Positions 1 to 14,000 are shown, counted from the stretch's first letter. The stretch: 64,000 nucleotides of DNA from Haemonchus contortus (GCA_000469685.2 LS997566.1:39677920-39741919), one strand, 5' to 3'. Program-made: numbers and translations. Notes: generated by a model not told the origin, from the sequence alone.

Positions 1-2395
1 TTTATTTTCTCTGGGAAGTACCAAACAAGGAAGATGCTAATTTCAGAAGTTCCAAAAGCATCACGAAGGAAAAAACATTCATAATTATTATAAGCATTAC
101 CAAAATGAATAAGAAAGGAGTAAAATGGTAAAATTACAGTGGAGAAAATGATGATTCAATTTTTTTTGGATTTGTTTAAAATGCATGTAGTAGTTAGAAT
201 ATATTTCAAAATACTGCTATCTATAATAATCTATAATCTAGAACAAGTTAGAATATAGCAAAAAAAATATGAAATATGTATATATCCATAAAAATGAGAT
301 CCCGACCCTATATATGCATATTCATGACTTACTAGATTTTACTGCTTTGTGGGAGTGTGTTTGGACGGAAGAATATTCGAAAACGAAATGGCAGGTAACT
401 CGAATAAGCAGTCGGGAATGCCAAAACACATTCGCATCAAAATGGGCCGAGTCGAATTTTTGGATTTTTGGGGGAAGCAACTCCAACGAGAGGATGCATG
501 GGTAAGAACGAGTTTCAGTAGCACTAATTCGTTTCCCGGGATAGCTGCATAAATCTCTAGAAAGGGTTAGAAGGAGGATTGATCTGATTTTCGATGGAAT
601 GCCTAAGAGTGAGTAATTCAGTGGTGTTAATGCCAGGGAATCATCCTAACCAATAGAATCCGGGAGATTTGCGGGTGTAATCAGACTGAATAGGAACAAA
701 TTGCTTGGAAAAGTGCACAGAAATCGACCCTAGAGTGCTAAACACAGCCATAGCCATAGTGAGTGTTTCGAAGTGAACTCCCAAGAACCCCCGATACCTC
801 CGACGAGTGGATAAGCTGAGACCGAGAACAGAAATGACCCTACCCCTTGACGTTCTGATGTGGGAGGGATTAAACAAAGGCAGCTCAGTCGTGAGCACCG
901 TTGATGCCACGGCCGCCGATTAAGTAATTCGTATTCTGGGCCATCAACATCAAGGAAAATAGCTGATTTTTTGGTCTGCCACAGATTAGTAGACAAATTT
1001 ACTGCAATAAAAAACGGATATGAGATTTACGCTGGAATTCACCCAAACATGTATGTCACATGCCTAGTGGGCGGGACCCGTCGAGGCCCAGGAAGTCCAC
1101 CTAGAACTGGAAAACGGGAACGCAGTTTCGGCATTGAATTTTGGATATTTTAAGTAGGCCACCAGAAGGAGCTTTAGGGACAGCCTTGTCTTCTAAACTT
1201 TGTAACCGAAGCCTAAATAGTAAAAGGTAGTGATTTGCTCGATGTGGAGCAAATGGTTGGGCCAAAAAAGAGACAAATAATGTGGGCTGCCCCCAAAATC
1301 ATACTAAACAGAGCATGGACCGGAAAAGACGAACGCTGCGGCAGCCGGATGGACGTGCTGGCAAGCTAGCAGCAGCTAGAGCTAAATCAAGTCGACTATT
1401 GAGCACTCTAGTGAGAGATGACGAGATGTCACTGAAGCGACTACTAACAAGCTACCAGTCATAGGGGGGAAGAGTCCATGCAGACTCTGTGGAACAGTTG
1501 GGATGGGTCGCCACATTGCCTCGAAGGGTCCTAGCGCGTGACTGTTCCTCCTCGAATAAGATTGACTGATTTGCGACAATATCACAACGGATGGATACGA
1601 CAGGTGTCTGGTTGACTGGGAGGGATTATGGAAGGGAATGAGAGTAGCCTACAGCAGGGAAAGAACTCCCCGAACAACGATTTTGACGTAGTGGTATGTA
1701 ACAAAGCAAATGTCTTGAATTACAAGATGAAAGCTCTGTTTTAGAACCTCGACAACAAGTTTTGGTCGTCATTGCTCGGATGGTCACCTGAAACTAGGGA
1801 AGTGACGATTCTCGTCCCGGATGTTCGGTTCTCGGTGAGGAATTGAAGGACTAGAAAGGTGAAACAACGCAAGGAAGACTTTCAGCAATGGGGAGTTCAA
1901 AGTACAACTCCCATTGCTGAAAGAGAACAACTCCAAGGAGACTCCCTCGATGTTTTACAGGGGTTGTCTGGGGAAAAACCTATTTGGGAGCAGATGATAC
2001 TCCCAAGTGGGAACAATGAGGTCAAAATAGCGCAGTAATCAAGAGCCAACACGCACATTTCCTGAACCCGACCTAACAATGTCTAGCCAGAGTTTCACCG
2101 ATTAAGGGGTAATCCTGTTATCTGAGAGATTTCAAATTTGACTTGCATACCAACAGACTCTCCCAGTTAATAGTATGGGTTTGTAACATATTTTTTAACC
2201 TCTATGTTTGCAGATTGAAGTTGTATGTGCGGCATATTTAGTAGAAAGAATGGTTTCCAAACATCTCCCAGCTATTTCCCGAGCATTTTTTTAGGATAAG
2301 TTTAGACACACTCTTTTAGGGACAAAGAAACTGTAGGGCTCGGCAACGAAGCAAACTGGCTTCATATCCTTCCCAAATAAATAATAAAGTCATCA
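1..2395. other. No supported gene; unassigned sequence
   Basis: AT-rich at the left edge and then mixed composition. The short open frames here have no donor/acceptor pattern, no recognisable domain and no coding-like composition. A small hairpin lies at 1881-1921 and is listed separately. I see no tRNA, transposase or conserved exon. Confidence 0.5.
1881..1921. repeat. Short perfect-stem hairpin
   Basis: TTCAGCAATGGG-AGTT on the left pairs with AACTCCCATTGCTGAA on the right, giving a stem of about 15 bp around a loop of roughly ten bases. It lies in non-coding sequence with no adjacent gene. Function unknown. Confidence 0.7.
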
Positions 2396-2668
2396 GGCGT
2401 TAATCAATCCTGTCTGAAAGATGAGCCCCGCATTCGACTTCAATTCAGCATTCCACTGGCGTTCCGAACGTGAAAGTGGCCTAAGCTATGAGTTGGCCAG
2501 CCGATGTACGAGTCAGTGCCTTTATCCTCCCAGACGAGCCTGGTACCAGTCTTCAGCCAATCCGAGGGATGGAAGGCTTCGTTGGCCAAAACGGGCATCG
2601 ATCCAGGGTTTGGACCTGCGACCATGCGTGAGTGATAGTGTGCCAGTTTCCGCTACACCATGGAGCAA
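2396..2668 (-). repeat. tRNA-derived SINE (family A), near full length
   Basis: Read on the minus strand this copy starts near a tRNA-like A box, has a B-box region, and ends with the family tail GATTGATTAACGCC. The family is defined by alignment with the copies at 34391-34675, 61000-61275 and 63266-63550. A tRNA-like head followed by an unrelated body is the standard architecture of RNA polymerase III SINEs. Confidence 0.8.
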
Positions 2669-3534
2669 AAACTAAATGAACAATGAATCAGTTTCATTTT
2701 AAAAGGCATATTATGGTCAATTTCGAAAAATTGAAAAAGTTTGAAAAAAAAGTAAAGCAGAAAAATTAAGGAAATGAGCGATAGTACTTCATCGCTAATT
2801 TAATCCCGACTTACACTGAATAAGAGCATAGAGTTAGTCCGCTCCATTCTTCACTCCTAGTGAAATGAAATGATTTCATAGAGACGCTAACGAAGCAGTG
2901 GAATCCTTGAACTAATTCAGACAGGATCTCGTCAACTTAGGCAAAGGTGGAGTACCCCTGGGCCCAACAGCGAAATAGTGGCACATGGTAGGTGGTGGTT
3001 GGGGAAGGTGGAGGATGAAAGGAATGCAGGTGATTGGTGACAGAGGTTCATAATGATGGATATGAGCTGATGTGGGCCCTCGAACACAAAAAACAACGGA
3101 TGTGTTATACCCACTGGAACTTTGGCACTTTGGTACGTAGTGTGGTGGGAGAGGGATAGTAGATGGCCCAGGTTTGAGAGGCTTATCCAAGGTCCGAACC
3201 GGTCAGGCCACTAGGCTATTGGCCTCTCGACAGTTAGCCAACTGGCACCATGTTCTTCCAAAGGAGTGTAAACCAAACCTCGAAGAGTGGATTTCTCTGC
3301 ATTACTGTCAAGTTTTTTTAGGCAGAAAAAAAGGCATTTACACTAAAAATTTGCTCAGAGAACTCCAGGCGGATGCTAGTTGTGTTGTTTTTTCCCTTTC
3401 AACACATCTCATATGTTATCGATGTTGATTGATGAGTGGAAGAGGAACCAGATGTCTTTCCCTCCTATTCCACAAGAGATGGGAAGCGATGCAAGGATAA
3501 AGGACAACGTTTTCGGCGTCAGGAGTCCCATTTT

Positions 3535-3789
3535 GCGATACGCCCCGCATTCAACTCCCATTCAGAATCGTAGTATCATTTCAAATGCTCATCTAACCTA
3601 TAAAACCGACTCGTGGTGTCCATGTGGCATGAATCAGTGCTTTGATCCTTCTGGAAGAGTCTGAGGCCAATGAACCAACCTAAGGAGGATGAAAGGCTTG
3701 GTTGGCTTGGGTGGTTATCGATCCGGGATTCAAGCTCCGGATTGTGCGTGTATGATAGTGTGCCACTCGTCACACACCACATCTGCCCC
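3535..3789 (-). repeat. tRNA-derived SINE (family A)
   Basis: Minus-strand copy of the family A SINE. The tail region (GCGTATCGCAAAATGGGAC) lies at the left and the tRNA-like head at the right (GGGGCAGATGTGGTGTGTGA). Divergent but alignable over most of its length. Confidence 0.75.
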
Positions 3790-6700
3790 GTGAAGAGCAA
3801 TAGGTAGGGAAAAAAGGGTAATGAGCATTTGTCTTAATAATTGCTTGGTCTAAAAATGAGGGCGAAAACACTTGACAGGTGATCAAGGGAAGTCTTAATG
3901 AGATGAAGCTCCCGGATAGATTGGAAGCCCTTGGCTCTTCGAAGATGCGGTAGTCTCGTTCCATGACCCTAGAACAAAGCTAAGAGTATCATTAAATCAG
4001 GGTCATTTTCCATTCCGCAAGCTATCAGGACTTGGAGTTCCCGTACTTGCAAATGCCCAAGAAGATAGGGAGGTCTCAGTCCCATCAACGGAACGAAATC
4101 ACAGGCCTTCCCTCTGGAAGACATTGCCATAGGACGGACGGAAAAATGACTGGTGTCCTTTGATGATTGATCAACGGGATGACAATTGGTGCAAATGATG
4201 AGCCAGCAGGAACTGATCCAAAACCACGAAGCACTGCATTCTGTCATTATCGTCCTTGAAAAGGCACTTTGGCTTGGGCGATGAAGGAATCGCCGTTTTA
4301 TTGGTTCCTGACTTGCATGCAAAGAGGAAATTATCAGCATTAAAGATTCGTTGCATGAACCAATGAGCCTGGGGAGTCCCTCGACAAAGCTGAAAAGGAT
4401 AGGGCTCTCAAAATGGACTGTTCGGTCCCAATTAGCTAGTCCTTTACTTGTTTGCTATCTAGTCTAGTTACCTTGGGAAAGTTAGCAAGAGTATGGAAGA
4501 AAAGCAGTGTCACTGACACTAGATCATTTGTTTACATATTTATCTGCTTGTTTACACTTCTAATTCAACCCGTCTAACAACTCGAACGTTTCCGACGAAA
4601 AAAGCAGAAGTATATTAAGAAGCCATTGACATGAATAACAAGCCGCTACCACCAGAAAAAGGCAGAACAGAAATTTTACGGGGAAAGAAAAAGTCTATCG
4701 ACTTTTTTCTACAGTATCCGACAGCACGTAGTTTACACCACGAACCCCTGCACACCCATCTAGCTAAATCACAAAAAAATTTGTTTTACACTAAAGATTT
4801 TGTCTGATGAACCTGACTGATTGGCTCGTCCATCATCTGCCCCTTTCAACAACTAGTGCTAGCCCAAAAACTCTTTTACAAGAAGTAGGAATGGTATGAA
4901 GAGTAGCAAGGACTGGACTATTCTCTGATGCTTCAGAAAACCGCTCCAAAGGGTTCAAACCAAAGGTGGTCTCATAAATAACCTCTATGATACCATATCG
5001 GACAATCTTCCGCTCCACCTTGATCCTCGACCTCATTCTCCTAAGCCGCTCCTCTCATCTAAGTAAAGGTTCTAGCACAAAGATAGGAGTTGGGGGGCAA
5101 AACCCGAGAAAAGAAGTAGGTTATAGACCTTTCTCCAAAAGAATCTACCGTATCCCCTTTTATTTCCCGAAAATTCTACCATATAAGGTTTAGTCACATT
5201 GTTTTATACTTGGCTTCAATCTATTCCTCTGTCATCTGCTCCCAATAGATTATCAATGTGTCGCAGCATGCAATTAAGTGGATATCACAGATCAAGTTAG
5301 CCGTCAGTGAAGCACCCTTCTGGGGTTACTCGTCATTAAAGCCTGAATTCCATCATTGCTCTATGGCAATGGAGGCATTTGTCGCAATTTCGCGCTACTA
5401 AAGATGGCAATATAACACTTGGCCTTAGCGGCAACGACTAGACGACGAGCAAAAAGGCAATTCCACGGACAGAAAAATGGCCGAACAGAGCGATCCGCCA
5501 AGGATAAGGCAATATTGCGGGCACAAGTGAATGCCAAGTGAAGGGTTGAAATGGAATTGCGTAACGGCCCACAAGTGATAGGGCCAACGTGCCAGGGAGT
5601 CTCTAAACAAACTGACTGAGTAAACTATAGTAAATTAACAGTTCCCACGGAATCCAAAAAGGGGAAGGGAAAGTGCGGGTAAAGGTGAACATTACTTGTG
5701 TTCGAGGTTATACAATATTCAAGGAGGAGACACAAATTCGAGATGTGTGAGGTCCTAACCTGCAAGAAGGTGAAGGTTCACCCACCTGATGACCACTTTG
5801 TTTTCAATCTCAGGAATTTTTTGTTGATTATTATGTTAGCCCAGAGTGATGGTGCTTTAGGATTGTTTGGGTATAGGGAAGCATGGGAATCACACTTTTC
5901 TGCTGAAAAATCCGGAGACCACATCTACTGGTAAAGCACAGTTCCTGCAGCATCATCACCTACACTTCCCGAATTTTCTGAAAAATTGGTCAAAATAGGT
6001 TGCTGGTAAAGCTTGATGGATCTAACGACTCTCAATTGGTCTTTGTGAAATTTCTGACCGTTGGGCTCCCAAACAATACACGATACTCTTCTGGAGTCAC
6101 TAGATATTAGCAAGTTTTGAGCAGACGTGGCTAATGCTCGGATTTGTTTAGAAATCCGTCAACGAAAACGTTAACGGAGGCCAGCTGGTTGCCGAGATCA
6201 TGCACGGTTGCCCACCAGATATACATACAGCGGCGATCAAGGGATAGATATTTCTCATCACTTTCACACTTTGGTCAGTTACCTAGTTACCTACCAAATA
6301 TGTAGATGGGTATCCCAACTACCTACCTATATGATATGACTCCCATTCCCCTAGAGTAAGAAGAAAAGTAGGAATTTTAAAGGAAAGAGGATTCATGGAA
6401 ACCGATAAACCACCACACAAGATCACTTCAGAATGTCCTTACTTGAATGGTAAAGTCTAAGTTAGGTTTGTTTCTGGGAAGCTACACGTGGTCATCTAAT
6501 TTCGTTACTACGTAAAGGTGCCATTGTGGATCCTAATGAAGGGAATCATTCGATTCTTGGCAGGACTTGAGTCTTCACCAGAGCTCTGAAGACAAAGTAA
6601 CAACCGTTGGTGCCACTACCGAGGCGTTCGTGCTAGATTTTCCCAAGCAGTGAGCTCGAAGGATGGCCGAAAATGCTTCAGCTTCGTCATACCAAAAAAA

Positions 6701-8044
6701 GTGCCTGTATATGAAAAACCGCGTCCCCCCTTGAACTAGAGCAACTTTACCAGAATCGCCCATAAAATCCCTCCCACTGTTTGTTTATGACTCCAATAGG
6801 TGACTTCTCGGGACAGAGGATCTATAGGCTGTACTAATTCTTGAGGACAGGTGTTTGATGTGTTGTGGTTTGTACTGACAGAAAAAACGAAACAGATCTA
6901 TTTTGAGAAACAAATTCAGGCTTTACGGAGGCGGAAACAAATTTGCGACCAACTTCCACTTAGCGGCCTCTTTTATGCTCTCTAATCTACCTTAATGGAT
7001 TCGTTCAGGCCCGTTACTCATTCACGTGGAATGACGCTGAAATTAGGAAGCACCTATGCAACCCTAGCAGCAGCCAACCGAGCAAGTAAAACGCTAGCTG
7101 TCAGACTTCGACTTTTTGTCAGAGTGAACTCAGGGAATCAGGAAGTTCCTGAGACCTTGGAGACCGAAGATCCTCGACTTCATTAGATAGTACGTCAGCA
7201 TCGTTCACGGATGTCCACTGCCCTCCGTACGTAGACCTCATTAGAAGTGGACGGTGACAGTTTGATGAATTCTCAGATGATAGACAAGGCACTGACATAT
7301 TGCCTGCCCTAAAATAGAAGCAGATTTCGGGAAAGATGGTCCTTGACCAGGAAGTATAGTAGACACTAATATTAAGGGCTGTTCGTTGATTCCAGTCCAG
7401 GATGCTCCATGATGAACGTGCTCCCGTTGATGCAGATTGAACAGTGTTTGCCTTTTGCCGCCTTCGAGTATAGTGGGAAGGATAGTTTATTAACTGTTCA
7501 TCAGCTTAAAAATGGCTAAATTGTAACGATTCAAGAGAAATAACTCTGGCAAGACGGCTACTGCTCGAACGATGGTTCGATTGGTCCAACCGACGACAGT
7601 GCACCTCGAAATTAATAACCTCGCCCTCATTGAAAGTTTCGAGCTTCCACCAATATGCTTCGCATCAAAATTACTGAAAAAACCTGATCAATTTGCCTTT
7701 GGCTGCAGCCGAAGTCATGTACAAGCATTCTTTTCAATGACTTTCTGGACAGGTTGTAAATCAACCTCTCGCACGAGACCAGCCCCTTGCTTCTGATTCC
7801 CATCTTCGCTATCGGGTTTGAATTTATGGAAAAGCTGTAGAACAGCCCTTTCTGCTACCATCTTTTCATCCAGGCTTCGTTGAGTTGACTCTGAAAGTTG
7901 ATGCAGTAGCACTCAGTTTCGGGCTCAACTTGTTCTTATACAGCAAAAGTAGAAAAATGACGAGCCTAAAAAGCTGACGAGCTGTTTTCGCTCGACCTAA
8001 CAGAAGCTGGATTCAGTGAAGGAGGGTAGGCTGACATGATGTTT
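3790..8044. other. No supported gene
   Basis: About 4.2 kb without a convincing exon. A piece near 4163-4200 (gatcaacgggatgacaa) resembles the last bases of the RTE element seen at 12.0-12.45 kb, but it is too short to call. A minus-strand open frame of 67 codons (4833-5036) and one of 62 codons (6575-6763) have no supporting splice partners. Confidence 0.4.
7715..7876 (-). CDS. Possible isolated exon, unrecognised
   Basis: After a TTTCAG-like acceptor near 7880 on the minus strand, an open frame runs to a stop at 7715. It is rich in charged residues (SLDEKMVAERAVLQLFHKF, then a Gly/Gln/Lys stretch) and reads like a helical soluble segment. No upstream partner exon was found, the neighbouring family B repeat begins at 8045, and a chance frame of this size is quite possible. 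Not recognised. Confidence 0.2.
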   Translation of the reverse strand, partial: SLDEKMVAERAVLQLFHKFKPDSEDGNQKQGAGLVREVDLQPVQKVIEKNACT

Positions 8045-8333
8045 TGTTAACTGCTGTTTTAGCGCCGCAGTAAGCGAAGCTAAAGTCTCACAAGGTTGGC
8101 GAATTGTGGGCAAAACTCTAGTCTCAGACGGGACTCGAACTCGTACTTGTCCTTTCCGGGAACCATGCTCTTTTCCCTTGCGCTACCGAGACCCCTCTTG
8201 CCCTCGCCTTCTTAATGGCTTATATGCCATAGCTTATCAGCACTCACACGTACAACGTGTTGAGCCGGTCCGCCGATATAAGCACAGAACGTCCGAGACT
8301 GAGGTTTTGCCCACAATTCGCCAACCTTGTGAA
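8045..8333. repeat. tRNA-derived inverted-end element (family B)
   Basis: The left end reads TTAACTGCTGTTTTAGCGCC then AGTCTCACAAGGTTGGCGA; the right end reads TTCGCCAACCTTGTGA, so the ends are inverted repeats. Inside is a minus-strand tRNA-like block whose acceptor-stem halves (GTCTCGG and CTGAGAC) and T arm (GAGTTCGAGTCCCG) are visible. Other copies lie at 19145-19323 and 22557-22884. Confidence 0.75.
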
Positions 8334-10506
8334 GGTAAGCTGGCAGTTTTCATTTAACATTTTCCGGCCAATTTACCGTGCCATCTACTTGTTGCGATTA
8401 GAGTTTTACACCTTGTGCGAGTCACGTTTGTTCATTCGCAGGAAATGAAGACAATCTGAAGAATATAAACTCATTTTGAGTATTTCCCAAGCTTCTATGT
8501 CTAGAATGAATCAGCTGAAGCACGTGATATGTCACGATCGTGCACTACGACGATGAAAGGCTTTAGTTCTTAGAGTTCAAATACCCATGTACACCAAGAA
8601 CTTGATGGGAATATTTGGGGTATGTGCTTAAAAATGGGCCTTTTTGATCTTTCGTGTGTCAATAGAGCTTCCATTGTGATGAGAAGTTGGAACTGGAAAG
8701 TGAAAACTTTGAATCCTCAGCCATCCTGCAGACGCCATCACTAAAACCTGACGTAAGAACAGTCAGTGGGATGACATCTGACCATATAATGAGCAATATC
8801 CTCAACACAGCATTGAATTCAGTTTAATCCACGTCTTTTGGCTGGATTAACTTGGTAGGTCTTAGAGGTAAGGAACTTCAGTACATCGCACTGAAATTTA
8901 GAATATCCTCAGAACCCAACACTTTCGCTTTCTACCCTGTTTGATTCGATCTACTCGAAAGAATGAATGAGAAAAAAAGAAAGTAAGGAAGAGAACTACT
9001 TGATTTCCAACAGGCATTTGGAATTTTCTCGAATTGTTCAAGTGTGATCTAGGATCTCAATCTCTCACCCTAACTTGCTCAAACATCTAGTAGGACCAAA
9101 AGCTATGGCAATTCACTACCATTTACAAAACTATCTTTATACTTATCACTCTCTGTTCATAAGTAAGGTGTAAATAGGATTTTTAAGACATCCTAAGACT
9201 TCGTCGCTTATTCTGGTGGACTAAAGGGACTGTAATATTTCCTTACTTTTTATTGGTCCGTTCTACTCTGAAGGTGTTTTGTTCAACTGATTTTTCAGAT
9301 GTTCATGAATTAAATTCAATTTGTCCTTTCGCTATGAATTATTGTTTATACTAATCAGCAATGCAGAGATAATCAGCCAGCTATGTGAAGCTGCCATACT
9401 TCGTGGAAGACCCAGGAAACAAAGATGTTTCCGTGACCGATACAACACACGGCAAGCACCCTTGAATCACATCTATGCACCCATCGAGATTTAGGAAAAC
9501 AAATCTAAACGGACAGGTTCATTTAAATGTTATAGGGTGTGCCATAATTGTGGTAACAACTTTCTTCTTGGGCGTAATTTCTTTTTGGAGAACTTTTCGG
9601 ATTCATAGAATGGACCGTGATCGACTTCCCCTTAATCTCGGCATAGCTGAACTTGTCGCTTGAGCTGTTTTAAGCCTTTCCGAGATCCACAACTTTATCC
9701 AAGCTTACGTTTCGGCCTCTTCGCTTTCTCTAGAGCCTGACAGCCGAAAACGAATTGAGATTGATCCTCACGTAGGCCTAGACAATACTTAAAACAGTCC
9801 TCTAAACTAGTAGACCCCCCTGGACTCGATCAATACAAGAGTGTCACATGGCTTACCTTGAACTCAGAGGTCAACCACTAGGACGGCCACACAAGAACGG
9901 AACTTTTGCGTACAATAAACAATCCATCTCCTCCCTGACTTCACCGTAACTTAAAATTTGCAGAGGGCGAGGAAGGGCGCGAGGTCACGAGGTATGGCCA
10001 CACACTCTTCCTTACTATTAGTTTGTGGATTCCTAGCTACGTTTTCGGATTCAGCTCTTTTTAAAGTTTTATGAGGTATTTGCTTACAAAGGAAGGAAGA
10101 CTCAGGAGAGGGGCCGAGAAAGTGTTTGCTACTACTGCTGCTACTACTGCTTTCACTTATTGGATTCCCTAGATTTTTTTAGGAGTCTCTGCTTGTCGCC
10201 ATTGAGGTACAGGAACTATTTTCGAGTTATAATTTGTACAGGAAAGGACCATATCGAATGACGATACATGGTTTTTGCTGATGGAACTGATGATTCAAAT
10301 AAGTTCTTGAGCTGCGATGAAGGTACCATATTGGGTATCCCATTTTTGCGATTGCCGTCTTTTCACTCACCTCTGATGCTTTACGTGACCTCACTCCCTC
10401 CCTCATCAGCTCCCGCAACTACATAATCAACAGCAACGACAACAATGATTTCAATAGTGAAAGGATAAATAACCGAGGTTCTTGGAGCTAATCAACCCCC
10501 TTGTGG
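8334..10506. other. No firm gene; possible single TM exon near 9.45-9.66 kb
   Basis: A plus-strand frame ending at 9663 contains a hydrophobic stretch (VIGCAIIVVTTFFLGVISFW) followed by basic residues. It could be the last exon of a membrane protein after an ATTTAG acceptor at about 9494, but no partner exon is visible. The rest shows nothing recognisable apart from a short CTG/CTA microsatellite near 10124-10150. Confidence 0.25.
9700..9745. repeat. Short dispersed motif: ACGTTTCGGC ... CCTGA
   Basis: ACGTTTCGGC followed about 25 bases later by a CCTG(G/A) block. Related segments occur at 44368-44412 and 55377-55422, where the text between is CTTC(G/T)TCAGG(A/G)CCTGGAA. These look like ends of a repeat family that I cannot name. 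Confidence 0.5.
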
Positions 10507-10712
10507 GATGCGCATGTGGGACGCTAATCTCACCTCTAGATGACTTGTTGTGGCGTTGTATGAATCAGTCCCTTACTCTTCTAGATGAGTCTTAACCATT
10601 TATGTGACCCAGGACGAACAGAACGCTTGGTTCACCCAGGCGAACATCGATACGGGATCTGATCCCTAGACCATGCATGTATGATACTGCGCCACTTGAG
10701 ACTACACCCCTT
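10507..10712 (-). repeat. tRNA-derived SINE (family A), divergent
   Basis: Minus-strand copy retaining the head (TAGTCTCAAGTGGCGCAGTA on the reverse strand), a degenerate B box and the internal GCCTGGGTGAACCAAGCG block. The tail is shortened. Confidence 0.65.
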
Positions 10713-11064
10713 ACCACTATCACCGCAACCATTATTTTCAGGAGTACAGACAACACCAGCGTGTCACAGCATCAACGGCAGAATACCTTTCAATCCATTT
10801 ACTCTCATTTAACTCATTCAATCTTTTGGAAATCACTTTAATTCATCAAGAAATTTATCAACATATCAAATTCTGGTGATTAACTCGGACTCTTCAGGAG
10901 AGAAGCACCGATTACTCCAACAATCTTCATGTGGCACATCAAACGACATATATGGAAAGATGAGACCAGAGTGGAGCTCATCCATCTCATAAACGCCAAA
11001 TAGATAGGATACCTATCGATTGATCAACTGACGAACGAATCCAGACGTCGTCTTTTTCGTTTAC

Positions 11065-14000
11065 TTATGAATTATTATATGTTTGCGAGGATTGAGTATT
11101 CCAAATGTTTGGCCAAATCGCTCTACCGGTCCCAAACACAGACTTTCTTCCCGTTGCCGGCTGTGATTGTCGGATCATAGTGATGGGTCGAACGGTCCAG
11201 CGGGACTGAGAGTGTTCGTGTTTGTCCCTACGGCCGAAGACAATGCTCCGGATGCTATGACGGACTTGATTATTGAAGAGCAGTAAGACCATCGGATTCA
11301 CTGAGACATTGATGACTCCTGAAAGAAATTGGATAGTCAAAACAACTAGTAATCACTGAGAAAAAAGGTTCGAACCTATTGTATTCATCAAGAGAACACC
11401 CCATACAGCACCCTTACTCGCTTTCGGCACCATGAAAAATAGAAACGATGTCAAGTACTGTGAACAGCATATGACGGTGAATTGAAGTGCCTGAATGAGA
11501 GCTACCTATGAACTTCCTGAACGGAACAACAGAAGTCTCAACTGTCAAACCTACCAGTTTTGCATCGACTCGCGATTCGCGCTGAGTGGCGACACCCCGC
11601 TTGCGACCCCGATAGATGCATACGAGAATGATGATATAGGCGCATATCATCAGAATCGGAATCGCCTGACCGCCATAGAAGTTCACATCGATAAAGGAGA
11701 TTCCAACTGAAACGAGTTAATCGAAATGAGGAGACAACTGGGTGGCGGAGACAGAAGGCTCGGATTCTTAGTTGAGGTGAGGGAGGCAGTAAAGACCAGT
11801 TGAGGTCGCTACAAGTATAAGACTCAAATTCAGTGTATAGCCACCATTTAGACTGTCGTTACTTTTGCCCTTATTCCACTAGTGTTTTTTTATTTTTCGG
11901 ATAATTCTAGCCCATCTTCGACATTTTCATCGTTTTGTTTCCTTCGTCTCACCCGCATGCTGTGAATGGATCGTTATTACATACTTTTTCTTCGCTGAGC
12001 CCTGAGGTCTCAAGTCTTTTGGCATTAATCTATTCTACTTGGGGGCTTTGGAAAGGGTGATGTTCAGAATTTCCCCATACACGCAAGTGCAGAAGGGATT
12101 CCGGAAATCCGAGTCCCGTCAACGAACGAAGACAAGGGATGCCGTTGGTTACGCCAAGAAATCGAAGATCAGGTGGGCCGGACACGTTATGCGATATAGT
12201 GATGACCGTTTGACCAGGGCGGTTACTGACTGAATCCTTCGGGACATCAAACGAACTCCAGGAAGGCCGCCAACGAGATGGTCAGACTTTTTCACGAAAG
12301 CTCTGAACGAAAGGAATGTTGAACCTCGTGGCCCTTAAGAGAGGACGATTCACTGGACCACTTTGGCTCGTGACAGGGACGAATGGAGACGTTACTGGCA
12401 CCCGTTCGAGGAAGTCGATGATCAACGGGACGACAGGTAATACAGGTGAGATGATTTGGGGGCTGCGCCTTCCATTCAACTTCTATTCTAAATTGCAATG
12501 GCCTACTGAATTCGTATGTGGCCTACCAATGACTTGCGGCGGCTAGCCGACCTGCTTTTATCCTCTCATACAAGTCTGGTACCAACTCACCGACCCCCCG
12601 GAAGGATGGAATGCTTGGTTGGCCTAGGCGGATATCGATCCGGGATTCGAGCCCGTATCCATGTGTAGGTGAAGAGCGCCGCTTGCCACTACACCACTTC
12701 CGCCCAACTAGCTCTAAACAGTGAAAATCCATAAGGATTCGAGTAGATATGGCTCGTTTGAGTAGGAGATCGAACGAATTGTGTCCTTTCCTTTATCAAA
12801 CCTCTATTCATCACTCAGATTGTTGACTTCACGTGCAGCACATAAAGTGCAACTTTTGAGCTATCTCCTACTATGCTTTAGAAAACGGGGTTCAAGATCA
12901 TGCTGATTATTGCTTGATTAAGAAACTCTAAGAGAGAAAGACTCTAAGACTCTGAGAAACTAAGAGAGACGCCGCGCGCGGAGGAATGTAGCAGAATGCA
13001 GCAGCAAGTAAGAAATTTAAAAACAAAAGAACTAACAGTAGAATCATGTCAGAAGTAATAATCGCATAGCGATTGAGCTGTATGAAGAACGCTAGAACTG
13101 CAATAGCGAGGCAAATGGTCCGCGACAGCCGCGTGCGGCGGATCGATTACACAAAACTGTTTCTACTGCCAGTGTCCCTCAAACATGGAGTAAGCAATCG
13201 TTTCGCACTGACCGCTTGTCCCGAAAGTCGTTCAGAAAGTTAGATCCATAGTACCCATAGTAAAATTGAGGAAAATCAACCCACATGCAACGTTGCATTC
13301 GGAACAGTTGTAAGTATAACCTAAGGAGTGTCGATTGTATCGTTTATAACATCCCATTGCTGTTGTACCAAATGTAATAATTGCCGTCAACACCCATGGG
13401 CTGACTAGCAAAATCTGAAAATTTTTCATCAGTCGTATTCATTTATTTCCTCTTCCTGTCAACTAAGATGAAGTTGTCAATGACCCTACAAAGTGGGTAA
13501 GCTGTGGATTATCTATTGCCCTGCACATTCAATCTTTCTACAATCTTTGCTGGACCTTCGATACCATTAGTCAGAGCTTTTTTCGGGGCTAGTTTATCGT
13601 TCCCAGTTCCCAGTTTACAGAACGTAAAGCTGGCGTTCCCACATTCCAGCCATGTGAGTAGCTAATAGAAAAAGGATGGAATCACATGACTATACAGATT
13701 TCATTCCTGAGACCGCACTTAGGCACAAGACCAGTCAGCGTAGTGTAGGAAAGTGATGCGGAGTCACAGATAGGGATTCCCTTCTCTCCCCACTCGGAAT
13801 CCTACTCAAACGGCAATTCTCCCAGTTTCCTCACAACCACGCCAACATCTGAAGCCCATATGTAGGAATTTTTTGAGCTTGATAGGTCACATGGGCATTG
13901 TCAGAAAGCGGGCTAGATGGCTAAGACGATCCTCAGGGCTCAAATATGCTCCCGTCTCCCATCAATATCATGGGAGGAGAACCTGTTAAACAGCTCTGTA

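Noticed and set aside
4163..4200. Third RTE retrotransposon tail
   Set aside because: Only about 20 bases match the end of the element; no protein-level similarity follows.
6575..6763. C-type-lectin-like exon on the minus strand (YRHFFWYDEAEAF)
   Set aside because: The motif is suggestive of the start of a lectin domain, but no later cysteine-containing exons were found and the downstream residues do not fit.
8100..8210. Functional tRNA gene
   Set aside because: Stem halves and a T arm are present, but the D and anticodon arms do not fold and the sequence lies inside a repeated element with inverted ends.
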